The notes beneath the pieces are model-generated. The model was not told where the DNA came from. It saw only the letters and a list, made by a program, of their open reading frames with translations, and searched no databases. From assembly GCF_047675955.1 (NCBI RefSeq), contig NC_132912.1, forward strand, positions 84,096,382-84,160,381: a stretch of DNA of 64,000 bases, given 5' to 3'. The translations under genes and the position numbers were made by a program. This DNA comes from Chlorocebus sabaeus. Taxonomy: Eukaryota > Chordata > Mammalia > Primates > Cercopithecidae. Shown one piece after another: positions 12,561-22,561 of this stretch; the stretch's first letter is position 1; each line of letters opens with the position of its first letter.

Positions 12561-13539
12561 ATAATTTTTAATGTAATTATTAAAATTCTTATTACAGTTA
12601 GGCTGTTATTGACATTCTTATTCACAGTACTTTCAATCTGCAAATAAAACACTTATAAAGCAACAGAAGAAGTAGATTCCCATTCTCAGAATCGTGAGAG
12701 TTGGACTATTTACATCATCTGTTTGTAAATATGTAATCTAGAGTGGACTGATCATACATTACCTGAAAAGGCACATTTTAGTTTTTTTTATTTAAAAGAA
12801 AAAATACAATAAACGAAAGAGTCTGGTGTTATAAGAAGTGTCATTTGTTAACTGAAGTTATTGTGCTTTCTACATTAATAGAAAGCTTAACCAAAGAATA
12901 ACTTTAATTTTTCAAAGGACTGAAAAATAACACCTTTGCTTTTGATTAACCACTGATGTATTGCTACAAAATGGAGGTGTTTTGTTCCTGCACTTTAGAG
13001 TCAATTGGAATAATTGTGCAACTGGGAATATGCTGTAACTATGACAGCAGTAGAACCTGATTACTTCACTGAAATTTGATTGAATTTTCCACCGTTAGGC
13101 CCCAGTTGATACAAACACCTAAATTCATGCAGCTACTAAACCCATTAAGTGAAGTCATAATATGCCATGATGCAAATGCAAGGGAGATTCTTTTTTTTAG
13201 AGAGAGAGAAAAATGTGTTAATTCTTTAAAAGATACAAACAAATGCTGAGGAAAATGATTATAAATATAAGACCATTAAACTCACTTTGGTTTTATATAA
13301 GACCATTTTGCTAAGAAGGTAAAGGCAGTGATGTTTAGATTCTTTAAGATGTCCACTCACTAATGTGCACTAGTTTTTCTGTTTTGTTTTTGTCATTATT
13401 AATTTTTAATTTTTTTGTATATGTTCTTTTCAATGTAGTATTCTAATTCCCCAAAATTGGTTTGGTGATATATGTTTGAGTGCTGGTTAGCTTAACCTTA
13501 GTAAATAATAATATAATATTAATTGGTAGGAAAAAAATG
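12561..13539. other. No gene or clear repeat
   Basis: AT-rich unique-looking sequence, with a direct repeat of TATAAGACCATT near 13266 and 13297. No supported coding frame. Confidence 0.4.
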
Positions 13540-13945
13540 CTCAATAGTAGAGGCTAAGGCAACCCCATCTTGAATGCTAATCTACCACGTTGACTTCTGA
13601 TGAGCCCCAATTCCAGGAAGGCCTCTATGTTTTCTAATTTATCTAGTGTTATTTGTGTAAGAGCAGGTATTTGCTGTAAATCTTTCCCTTAGATCAAACA
13701 ACCTTGATGTTACCACACTCCAATTGTCCTACACATGCATTCTGAATCATCCTTTCCCTTTGGTGTTAATACATAAACTCTGGGTCTGTGGGATTATGGT
13801 CCATTGACCCACCATCTTGTCTTACTGTTCCATGAGACACACATGTGGCTTCCGTTTATAATTCCCTATTAAATGTTTCTTCACAAGAAACTGGATTTGC
13901 TAGCCTCTTTCTTCCACTTCTCAGCTTCCCTGAACGTTAGGGGAA
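13540..13945. mobile_element. Possible ERV1-type LTR
   Basis: The stretch is richer in GC than its surroundings. It has LTR-like text: GGCAACCCCATCTTGAATGC near the left, GGTCTGTGGGATTATGGTCC and a late TTAAATGTTTCTTCAC resembling an R/U5 region. I cannot name the family or prove the ends. Confidence 0.35.
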
Positions 13946-14729
13946 GGTTTACATAGGCCTACCTACCACTGAACAGTGATTTTGTAAATCAAGGACTGTC
14001 AAACACATGTTCATATGTGTGTTTACATGTAATATATACTCAGAAAAAGTGAGAGTATTTTCGTGTGTCTTAATACCTAGCAATGTTGTATGGCATAAAC
14101 TTAGTATGAAAAGGGGGAAATACCTACCACATACAACACTCAATACACAACTCAGGCAGACTTTAAAATATAGCAAAGCATAAAGAATAAAGGTTTTTTG
14201 AGACATAATTTCACAAATAAGGTGCTTATCCATATTTGGGTACTAAATCCTATTATCTATATTTGATGCTGTCTTCTACCCATGATAGTACTTGAAAAAA
14301 AATTATAATTTTGGATTTTGAGAATATGTGTAAAGAATTTATGAAGAGTAAGGTGATAATTCCATACTAAAACAATGATCTACATTTTACTGACCTATCA
14401 AGGATATATAGTAAATTTTGGTATCAGTCTTCAGTTCCTCCTCACCAAGGTTTTCATGATAACCCTTAACCTGTATGACTAAGGAAACAGTTCTTACTGG
14501 AACTAGTTATCTTCTCTTTCCTCTTGTGTACCCTATATTGTTGGGTTCAATACAATCTTACCTAAGTTATCTGCTTCTTTTTCCTATGTTCTTATTAGAG
14601 GCAGAATATTACTGTTGTATTGTAGAATTTGCCTGGGTCTTCACAGATCTTGATAATTTGTCACACTTCAGAACACAAATATAAGAGTTTTAGTACAGTA
14701 TCTTTTAAAATTGATTTCCAAAGAATTAC
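13946..14729. other. No gene or clear repeat
   Basis: AT-rich sequence. A 94-codon minus frame at 13949-14233 has no recognisable motif. Confidence 0.4.
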
Positions 14730-14948
14730 CTTTCTTTCAATGGATTTTCAGAATACTGGCAGATTGCCTTCCTGCTGATCTCAAACACATCTGCATAAAG
14801 CTTCAGCTCTTTGGCCTTGAGCGATCTCTCTGTTCTATTAGCATCTGGGTGTTTTTGTCTAACTGGCATCCTCAACATACAGAGACCATGACAGTCCTGT
14901 TCACAAACCATTTTGGTTCGAGGAATAATTTCACGCTTGAAGACAGCA
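14730..14948 (-). other. Candidate coding exon or pseudo-exon, product unknown
   Basis: Seen: on the minus strand, 219 nt (73 x 3) are open and flanked by an AG (14949-14950, context CCCTCTCAG) and a good donor (exon ...GAAAG, intron GTAATT at 14729). Both ends are in phase 2, so the exon could be spliced in or out without a frame change. The translation is rich in charged residues and Cys (for example MVCEQDCHGLCMLRMPVRQK and LKLYADVFEISRK). I do not recognise the protein. An in-frame stop sits a few codons upstream of the acceptor, so the frame needs splicing to extend. Local GC is higher than in the flanks. Against: the polypyrimidine tract is weak, the plus strand is also open here, and 73 open codons is not rare in 64 kb. 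It could be a real exon of a minus-strand gene, a pseudogene scrap, or chance. Confidence 0.3.
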
Positions 14949-14966
14949 CTGAGAGGGTTCCTTTTT

Positions 14967-15552
14967 TAAGTAATGACACTTTTTTAGTAATAATATCAAC
15001 ATTTCTTTAGTTCATAATTATCATAACTTATTCATGTTAATATTTCATGAGATACACCTATTAAAGCCTACAAAATAAAGAGGAAGAATACCATAATTTA
15101 TGGAACACATACCATGAACTTTTAATGACCAGGGTCATTGTAGAATATCAGTTAAGACAACCAATTAAAATATTTAGAACTTGCATAACTATATCCACAC
15201 TAGGTGGATGTCAGATTAGCCATTAAATATCAAATAGGTGTTTAGTTGGTAATGTACAAATTTGGTGACTTGAGTTACCTGACTGATACAAATTAGAAAA
15301 TAGAAAAGAAAATGGAGATTTTTTCTTTAATCTGGTGGCAGCATTAGGGGACTAGCATACCATCTGAAACAGTATCAACACATGTAATTCTATGATTGTA
15401 TTTGCATGTGAGGTGTAAATGAGGGAATCTGTAAATGTGTTAATATTTTTGAAGGGGTTTATTAGCAAGGGATGTTTAGAAACCACTCTGATTTGAGTAG
15501 TTCTGTGGCCAATAAAATAGGGAAAGAGTGAACATCAGGAAAAGTCACTTTG
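14967..15552. other. No gene or clear repeat
   Basis: AT-rich DNA, no supported frame. Confidence 0.45.
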
Positions 15553-15887
15553 AAAGTATATGCGGCTGGCGCGGTGGCTCACGCCTGTAATCCGAGCACT
15601 TTGGGAGGCCGAAGCGGGCGGATCACGAGGTCAGGAGATCGAGACCATCCTGGCTAACACAGTGAAACCCCGTCTCTACTAAAAATACAAAAAATTGGCC
15701 GGGCGAGGTGGCAGGCGCCTGTAATCCCAGCTACTTGGGAGGTTGAGGCAGGAGAATGGAGTGAACCCGGGAAGCAGAGCTTGCAATGAGCCGAGATTGA
15801 GCCACTGCACTCCAGTCTGGGCGACAGAGCGAGACTCCGTCTCAAAAAAAAAAAAAAAAAAAAGAAAGAAAAAAAAGAAAGTATATG
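15553..15887 (+). mobile_element. AluY, full length, with TSD
   Basis: A complete dimeric Alu begins GGCTGGCGCGGTGGCTCACG at 15565. It carries Y-type text (GATCACGAGGTCAGGAGATC, CCATCCTGGCTAACACAG, AACCCGGGAAGCAGAGCTTG) and ends in an A-rich tail to 15876. The 11-nt direct repeat GAAAGTATATG at 15553-15563 and 15877-15887 is the target-site duplication. The minus-strand frames at 15654-15992 are the usual antisense-Alu open frames. Confidence 0.95.
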
Positions 15888-16027
15888 TGAGTTGCATAAT
15901 GAAGCCAACAAAATAGTTGATTTATGCATGTAATAAAATAAATCCATATATTTACATATGAACAAATTAATAATCTGGTATCTGTTGAACATTGTATTAA
16001 GTTTTAAATTTTCACCAGATTAGTATA

Positions 16028-16380
16028 TGATATGGTTTGGCTGTGTTCCCACTCAAATCTCAACTTGAATTGTATCTCCCAGAATTCCCACATATTGTGG
16101 GAGGGACCCCGGGGGAGGTAACTGAATCATAGGGGCTGGTCTTCATGTGCTATGCAGGTGATAGTGAATAAGTCTCATGAGATCTGACAGGTTTATCAGG
16201 GGTTTCCACTTTTGCTTCTTCCTCATTTTTCTCTTGTTACCACCATGTAAGAAATGCCTTTTGCCTCCTGCCATGATTCCAAGGCATCCCCAACCATGTG
16301 GAACTGTACATCCGATTAAACATGTTTTTGTTCCCAGTTTCAAGTATGTCTTATCAGCAGCATGAAAACGAACTAATGCA
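16028..16380 (+). repeat. THE1 5' LTR (353 bp)
   Basis: Starts TGATATGGTTTGGCTGTG and ends CGAACTAATGCA. It contains the THE1 landmarks TTGTGGGAGGGACC and GTGAATAAGTCTCATGAGAT. The frames at 16143-16365 lie within the LTR and are not genes. Confidence 0.92.
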
Positions 16381-17951
16381 GTAAGTTGGTACTAGTAGAG
16401 CAGGGCATTGCTGAAAAGATACCTGAAAATGTGGAAGTGACTTTGGAACTGAGTAACAGGTAGAAGCTGGAACAGTTTGGAGGGCTCAGAAGAAGACAGG
16501 AAAATGGGAGAGTTTGGAACCCCTTACACACTTGTTGAATGACTTTGACAAAAATGCTGATAGTGATAAGAATAAGGTCCAGGCTGAGATAGTCTTGGAT
16601 AGAGATGAGAGACTTGTTGGGAATGGAAGCAAAGGTGATTCTTGCTAGGTGTTAGCAAAAAGACTGGTGGCATATTTCCCCTGCCCTAGAGATTTGTGGA
16701 ACTTTGAAATTGAGAGAGATGATTTAGTGTATCTGGCGGGAGAAATTTCTAAGTATCAAAGCGCTCAAAAGTTTACTTGGGTGCTATTAAAAGCATTCCC
16801 TTTTAAAAAGGAAACAGAGCATAAAAGTTCGGAAAATTTGCAGCCTCACGATGCAGTAGAAAAGAAAAACCTATTTTTGAGGAGAAATTCAAGCCCACTG
16901 CAGAAATTTGTATAAGTAACAAGGAGCCTAATGTTAATCCCCAACACCATGGGGACAATGTCTCCAGGCCATGTCAGAAACATTCATGGAAGCCCCTCCC
17001 ACCACAGTCCCAGAGACCCAGGAGTAAAAAGTGCTTTTTCAGCTGAACCCAGCGTCCGCATGCTTTGTGCAGCCTGGGAACTTAGTGCCCTGTGTCCCAG
17101 ATGCTCCAGCCATGGCTGAAAGGGGCCATTGTAGAGCCTGGGCTACGGCTTCAGAGGGTGGAAGACCCAAGTTTTGGCAGCTTCCCTGTGGTGCTGAGCC
17201 TGCAGGTGCACAGAAATCAAGAATTGAGGTGTGGGAACCTCCACCTGGATTTCAGAAGATGTATAGAAACGCCTAGATGCCCAGGCAAAAGTTTGCTACA
17301 GGGGTGGGGGTCTCACACAGAACCTCTGCTAGGGCAGTGTGGAAGGTAAATGTGAGACTGGAGCCCCCACACAGAGTCCCCACTGAGGCACTGCCTAGTG
17401 GAGTCATGAGAAGAGGGCCACCATCCTCCAGACCCCAGAATGGCAGATCCAGTGGTAGCTTGCACCATGTGCCTGAAAAAGTCGCAGACACTCAATGACA
17501 GCCCATGAAAGCAGCAAGGAGGGAGACTGTACCCTGAAAAGCCACAGGGGTGGAGCTGCCCAAGACCATGGAAACCTATCTCTTGCATCAGTGTGACCTG
17601 GATGTGAGACCTGGAGTCAAAGAAGATCATTTTAGAGCTCTAAAATTTGACTGCCCCACTGGATTTCAGACTTGCACAGGCCCTGTACGCCCTTTTTTGG
17701 GGTCAATTTCTCCCATTTGGAATGGGTGTATTTACACAATACCCATACATCTATTGTATCTAGGAAGTAACTAGCTTGCTTTTGATTTTACAGACTCATA
17801 GGTGGAAGGGACTTGCCTTGTCTCATATGAGACATTGGACAGTGGACTTTTGGGTTAATCTGAAATAAGTTAAGACTTTGGGGGACAGTTGGGAAGGCAC
17901 AATTGGTTTTTAAATGTGAGGATATGAGATTTGGAGGGGCCAGGATTGAAA
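16381..17951 (+). mobile_element. THE1 internal region, degenerate
   Basis: Text such as GTAAGTTGGTACTAGTAGAG and TTTGGAACTGAGTAACAGG is typical of THE1-int. The region is GC-richer than the flanks and contains several overlapping short frames on both strands, none longer than about 105 codons. No protein product is supported. Confidence 0.85.
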
Positions 17952-18220
17952 TAATATGATTTGGCTGTTTCCTCACCCAAATCTCAACTTGAATTGTATC
18001 TCCCAGAATTCCCACGTGTTGTGGGAGGGACCGAAGGGGAGGTAATTGAACCATGGGCCTGGTCTTTCCCATGCTATTGTTATGATAGTGAATAAGTCTC
18101 ACAAGATCTGATAGGTTTATGAGGCCTCCTGAGCCATGTGAACTGTAAGTCCAATTATACCACTTTTTGTTCCCAGTTTTGGGTATGTCTTTATCAGCAG
18201 CGTGAAAATGAACTAATACA
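17952..18220 (+). repeat. THE1 3' LTR with internal deletion (269 bp)
   Basis: Aligns to the 5' LTR from TAATATGATTTGGCTG to GAACTAATACA. It lacks about 84 bp between TGATAGGTTTATGAGG and GAGCCATGTGAACTG, where the 5' LTR has the CT-rich segment and the ATGATTCCAAGGCATCCCC text. The 155-codon minus frame at 17788-18255 crosses this LTR and is not a gene. Confidence 0.9.
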
Positions 18221-18253
18221 GTATGTAACAAGATATTTGAAAAACAAACAGAC

Positions 18254-18277
18254 AAATAAATAAATAAATAAATAAAA
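18254..18277. repeat. (AAAT)n microsatellite
   Basis: Tandem AAAT units immediately downstream of the THE1 TSD. Confidence 0.9.
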
Positions 18278-18319
18278 TTTCACCAGGTAAGTTAAAAATT
18301 ACTTTTAGTTCTAATAGCC

Positions 18320-18344
18320 AAAAAAAAAAAAAAAAAAAAAAAAT
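18320..18344. repeat. Poly(A)25 tract
   Basis: 25 A, then TCC, then the T-rich tail of the next Alu. Facing A and T tracts form a simple palindrome. Confidence 0.9.
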
Positions 18345-18347
18345 CCT

Positions 18348-18671
18348 TTTTTTTTTTCTTTTTTTTTTGTTTTTTGTGTTTTTTTTCAGATGAAGTTTCA
18401 CTCTTGTTGCCCAGGCTGGAGTGCAATGGCATGATGTTGGCTCACTGCAACCTCTGCTTCCTGGGTTCAAGTGATTCTCCTGCCTTATCCTCCCGAGTAG
18501 TTGGGATTACAGGCGTCTGCCACCATGCCCAGCTAATTTTTTTTTGTATTATTAGTAGTGACACGGTTTCACCACATTAGCCAGGCTGGTCATGAACTCC
18601 TGACCTCAGGTAGTCCTCCCACCTTAGCTTCCCAAAGTACTGGGATTACAAGCATGAGACCTGTGCCTGAC
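18348..18671 (-). mobile_element. AluS-like element, minus strand
   Basis: A T-rich tail (18348-18386) is followed by reverse-complement Alu from GATGAAGTTTCACTCTTG through TGCCACCATGCCCAGC to a final GTGCCTGAC. Nearly full length. Any TSD is hidden in the A-rich flanks. Confidence 0.9.
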
Positions 18672-20119
18672 AAAAAATAATTCTATATGGTTTATTGTTT
18701 CCCCTAAATCCCTTTGTAGTCTAGCAACAATATTTAGGATTTGGGAAGATTATTCATTCTAGGCCTCAGTAATCACAAATGGAAATGTAAAGAATGATGA
18801 GTAACCCCCTTATATAGTTAATAGAAGTAAATGAATAAATGTATGTAAAATTATGCTTAGGATAACACTGAGAACTCATGAAATTCACTATAATATTAGC
18901 TAACGTTATTATGAATGAACAAGTCATGCTTTCCTCCTTAGGTCTTTGGAAAGTAGAGAGATTATTTCTATAATCTACAACTTATAAATCTACTATGTAA
19001 CAGTTCCAATGCTGTATTTGGCTGAGTCTCGGAAGTCCTTAATAATTTCTCGTACTTCAGAACACACATAGAATTTTACAGTTTTCAGTCTGATTCAGAG
19101 TTCTAGTAAACAATAACGGATTGCCATTTACAATTCTATTTTTACCTATATCTCTTTTTTTCCTTATAGGGAAGATATTAATAACATTTCGAAACTGGTA
19201 GTTACTCAATTATTATCTTCACAGAAGACTCTATTAAAATTGTAATTTTAAATTGTTAATAGCATGTTGTTCACTGAGAGTTTATTAATACTACAATAGC
19301 CAATCAAGATAATTTCGGATGTTTTATTATTCCTATATATTAGGTGACAGATGAGGAATAACAATTTAGCATTATGTTTCCTTGAATATGAAAGTAGTAC
19401 ATGTCACTGTCTAGCAGATATTTCAGCAACTACAGAATAGAAATTTTTCTCTAATTTTGTCATTGCAGGAAACGTTCTCCTAAAACCATGGACCCCTAAA
19501 TGTTGTTTAACTCATGTTAAAAACAAAGGAAATGGGTCCTATTTGGCTGCCAAATCTCTACAATTTCCATATAGATGGCATCTTCCACGTATTGCGATGG
19601 AATGTTGGCAATGGTTCAGAAAAATACTGGTTTGAGAGGGAAGTTATCTTTAAAATATCATATGCCCATAATGTTCCAAGTTCTACTTTCCCCAACTGAT
19701 TTCCTCTCTTGATATAACACCACTTATTTTTCTGCCCATAATCATTCAATATTTATTGTTGCCACTCTTTCATGTCCTTGTTCATCCAGTTTTTTGGTTC
19801 ATGTTTTATATTCTTCAAAAATGCTTAGAGTTCTAGTCCGGAGATGATGTTTCTCTGTTTGTCCTCACATAGTACAACTATAAACACTGGAAATAGTGGA
19901 AGAGGCAATCACAGGTGAACTTTAAGAGATTTTGAGAGGAAGGAATACTGGTTGAGACCTAAGCAAGGACTTGGGAGAAATCACAGCAGCACGGTGTTTT
20001 ATGTCCTCCCACCCAACAGAAGGAGGCAGTTAAAGTCCTGTACTTCCTTACCCAAACCTAATAAGAGAAGGCAGCAGAGGTAAGGTCATTTTTTCCCCCA
20101 TATAAAAGGGAGACCTTCT
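18672..20119. other. No gene or clear repeat
   Basis: Unique-looking sequence. Frames near 19514-19749 overlap on both strands and have no recognisable motif. Confidence 0.45.
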
Positions 20120-20790
20120 GACAACACCAGGAAAGACCATATGAAGAAAACAAAAAGACAAAAAGCAGATTTGGAGAAATATTTGCAAACCACATATCCA
20201 ACATAGGATTAGTGGCTGGAATACACAAGGAATTCTCAGAACTCCATAGTAAAAGAACCACAAATTTTCATTAGAAAATGAGCAAAAGACATGGCCATAC
20301 CTTTCACTGAATAAGATATACAGATGGTAAATTATAGCATGAAATGATGTTCAGGATCATTAGCCATCAGAGAAATGCAAATTAAAGTCACAAGGAGCTA
20401 TCACTGCACCCTTCTCAGAATGACGAAAATAATAATAATTAAAAAAATAAATGCTGATGAGGATGAGGAGAAATAGTGTCACTCATACATTGCTGGTGAA
20501 AATGAATTTTGATTCTGTTTGTGGATACATTAATCTGTGTACACATGTAATAAAAGTCTATAGGATTAAATACACATGCATACATCCAAGTAAAAGTAAA
20601 AGAGGAGAAACCTTAGTAAGACTGGTGGATTGTATCAAAGTCGATCTCTTGGTTGTGATATTGTACTATACTTTTGTACAATGTTATATTTAGGGGAATA
20701 TGGTAAAGTTAATGGTATATAAGATATATTCCTATTATTTCTTAAAACTGCATGTGAATCTAAAATTATACCAATACAAATTTTATTGGA
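20120..20790 (+). mobile_element. Ancient L1 (L1M-type) 3' end
   Basis: ORF2 C-terminal text is recognisable though diverged: ATATTTGCAAACCACATATC, CATTAGCCATCAGAGAAATG and ATTGCTGGTGAAAATGAA. An L1M-like 3' UTR follows. Minus frames at 20048-20263 are antisense to it. Confidence 0.75.
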
Positions 20791-20794
20791 CCAG

Positions 20795-20862
20795 GAATTC
20801 TAGTCCAATATGGGCAACATAGAAAGACCCTGTCTCTAAAAGGAGAAAAAAAAAAAAAAAAG
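20795..20862 (+). mobile_element. Short Alu left-arm fragment
   Basis: AGTCCAATATGGGCAACATA and GAAAGACCCTGTCTCTAAAA match the distal left monomer, ending in about 17 A. Confidence 0.75.
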
Positions 20863-20882
20863 ACTATTTTTTAAATAGAGAC

Positions 20883-21273
20883 TGCTGTGGCTTGAATATT
20901 GGTCCCCTCCAAAACTTATGTTGAAATACGACAGTATTGAGAGGTGGGGCTTTTAAGAGACGATTAGGCTCTGCCTTCATGAATAGATTAATCCATTCAT
21001 TGATTAATGGCTTAGTATGAGAGTGGCATTACTGGCTTTATAAGAGGAGAGAGATCTGATATAGAACGTTTATTCCTCTCTCCACATGATACCCTGTGTC
21101 AACTCAGAACACTGCAGAGTCCCCATCAGTAGGAAAGCCCTCACCAGGCCCTCATCTCCTGACTTTGAGCTTCTCAGCCTTTGTAACTGTAAGAAATAAA
21201 TTTATTTTCTTTATAAATTACCTAGTTTCAATTCAAATATTCTGTTATAAGCAACAGAAAGCAGGTTAAGATA
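20883..21273 (+). mobile_element. Solo MST-type (MaLR) LTR
   Basis: TGCTGTGGCTTGAATATTGG, GAGAGGTGGGGCTTTTAAGA, ATTAATCCATTCATTGATTA, CCCTCACCAGGCCCTCATCT and a terminal TTCTGTTATAAGCAACAG occur in order. About 391 bp. No internal sequence or second LTR adjoins it. Flanking 5-mers (GAGAC, AAGGC) do not match. Confidence 0.88.
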
Positions 21274-21796
21274 AAGGCCCTGTGTTTTCCTTGCTGAAAT
21301 TATTTATAATTATTTTATAATTCATGTAGTTATTGTTTTTGGGATTCAAAATGATAATTATTCAAAGGCAGGAAAGGACAAAGTCAGCTTCATTCGAGTA
21401 ATGTAAGGATAATTCAACATCATTGAACTATTAATACAGTTTATTTTATTTACAAATTATAGGAGAAAATTATTTTATTATTGTAGTTTGAATCTCAGTG
21501 AACAAATTCTAATATGTGTGAAATGTAACTTACATCTCTTTATTCATTTGTGATTTTTTTAATTGCCTTGAACATGTTTCATTATTTACATTCTACTTGA
21601 TGGTAGAAATTTAATTTGAGTCATTTCAGTTCTAAGTTCTTGGAGGTGGAGAGCAGAGTCAGCACTCTATGTGTCACAGTGCTTACAGAGGAGGGGTAAT
21701 ATCTGGTTTTTATTATCATAATACACTAAATCCTTGGATATATGGATTATGCCATCTTGCCCTTTTTTTTACTCAAAATAACTAACCGTTAGATAA

Positions 21797-21839
<43 letters not shown>

Positions 21840-22089
21840 TAGTACACAGTCTCTGAAGTTTCAGCTTCCTCTCAGTAAATGCCATTCTCCTCTCAAGGGT
21901 CAGAAAATATTTGGTTACATTAATTGCTCTCATGTTACTCTGGGTCTAAATGAAATTTACGCAGCTTTTAAAGACTCTGTACATTCTCAGGGCTATTGAC
22001 AGGTAAATACAGTATTATTCTACTATCACTGAACTGGGTTGAGAAGCAGTCTCAAATCTATCTGCAGAATCACCCTACATAGTGCTCTC
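21274..22089. other. No gene; contains a T37 tract
   Basis: AT-rich DNA. T37 at 21799-21835 may mark an old minus-strand tail but no element body is recognisable beside it. Confidence 0.5.
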
Positions 22090-22090
22090 A

Positions 22091-22561
22091 GTATGAGTTT
22101 TCTATTGCTTTGTTAAAAAAAAAAATCAGGTCAAAACTTGTTGGATTAAAATGACAAACACATGTATCACCATTGATTCAGGAATTCAGGCCTGTTTCTC
22201 TGGCTCAAGTTTTCTTACAAGGTTACAAGCAAGGTGTTATACAGGGCTGCAGTTATCTCAAGCCATCTTATGTGGTTGTTGGCTGACCTTGGCTAGAGAC
22301 CAGTTTCTTTCCCTGTGAATTTCTCCATAGGACCACTCATCACATGATAGCCAACTTTCTCTAATTTGATGAAACAGAAAAAGAAAGGAGAATGATGGCA
22401 AGGTGGAAACCACAGTTTCAGAAATGACATGCTATTAATTGTGCTATATTCCATTTGACCGAAGGAAATTATAGATTCAGCCCATGTTCAAGGGAATGGG
22501 ATGACACTAGGGCCTGACATTTGGTGGCATTGACCTTTGGAGGCTATCTCACAACCTACCA
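22091..22561 (-). mobile_element. ERVL/MaLR-like LTR, copy 1 of 3
   Basis: Read on the plus strand it runs from GTATGAGTTTTCTATTGC through ATGTGGTTGTTGGCTGACC to GGAGGCTATCTCACAACC. The same order occurs at 46325-46851, and the reverse order at 56480-57040. The sense end resembles MLT-type LTRs (poly(A) region, then ...AACTAATACA). Exact family not assigned. Confidence 0.65.

Larger units (their letters stand above)
16023..18225 (+). mobile_element. Complete THE1-type MaLR provirus
   Basis: Two LTRs enclose about 1.57 kb of internal sequence. The element is 2193 bp, near the usual size of a full THE1. Flanks are GTATA (16023-16027) and GTATG (18221-18225), a 5-nt duplication with one difference. 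MaLR elements of this kind are non-autonomous endogenous retrovirus relatives. No long retroviral frame survives in the internal part, only short broken frames. Confidence 0.92.

Noticed and set aside
15654..15992. 112-codon minus frame with SLALSPRLECSGSISAHCKL text
   Set aside because: This is the familiar antisense-Alu translation. It lies wholly within the AluY and its flank.
17788..18255. 155-codon minus frame
   Set aside because: Runs through the THE1 3' LTR and internal region in antisense. No motif or conservation signal is visible.
21799..21835. T37 as proof of a minus-strand retroelement
   Set aside because: No element body or TSD could be recognised next to it, so it is reported only as a homopolymer tract.
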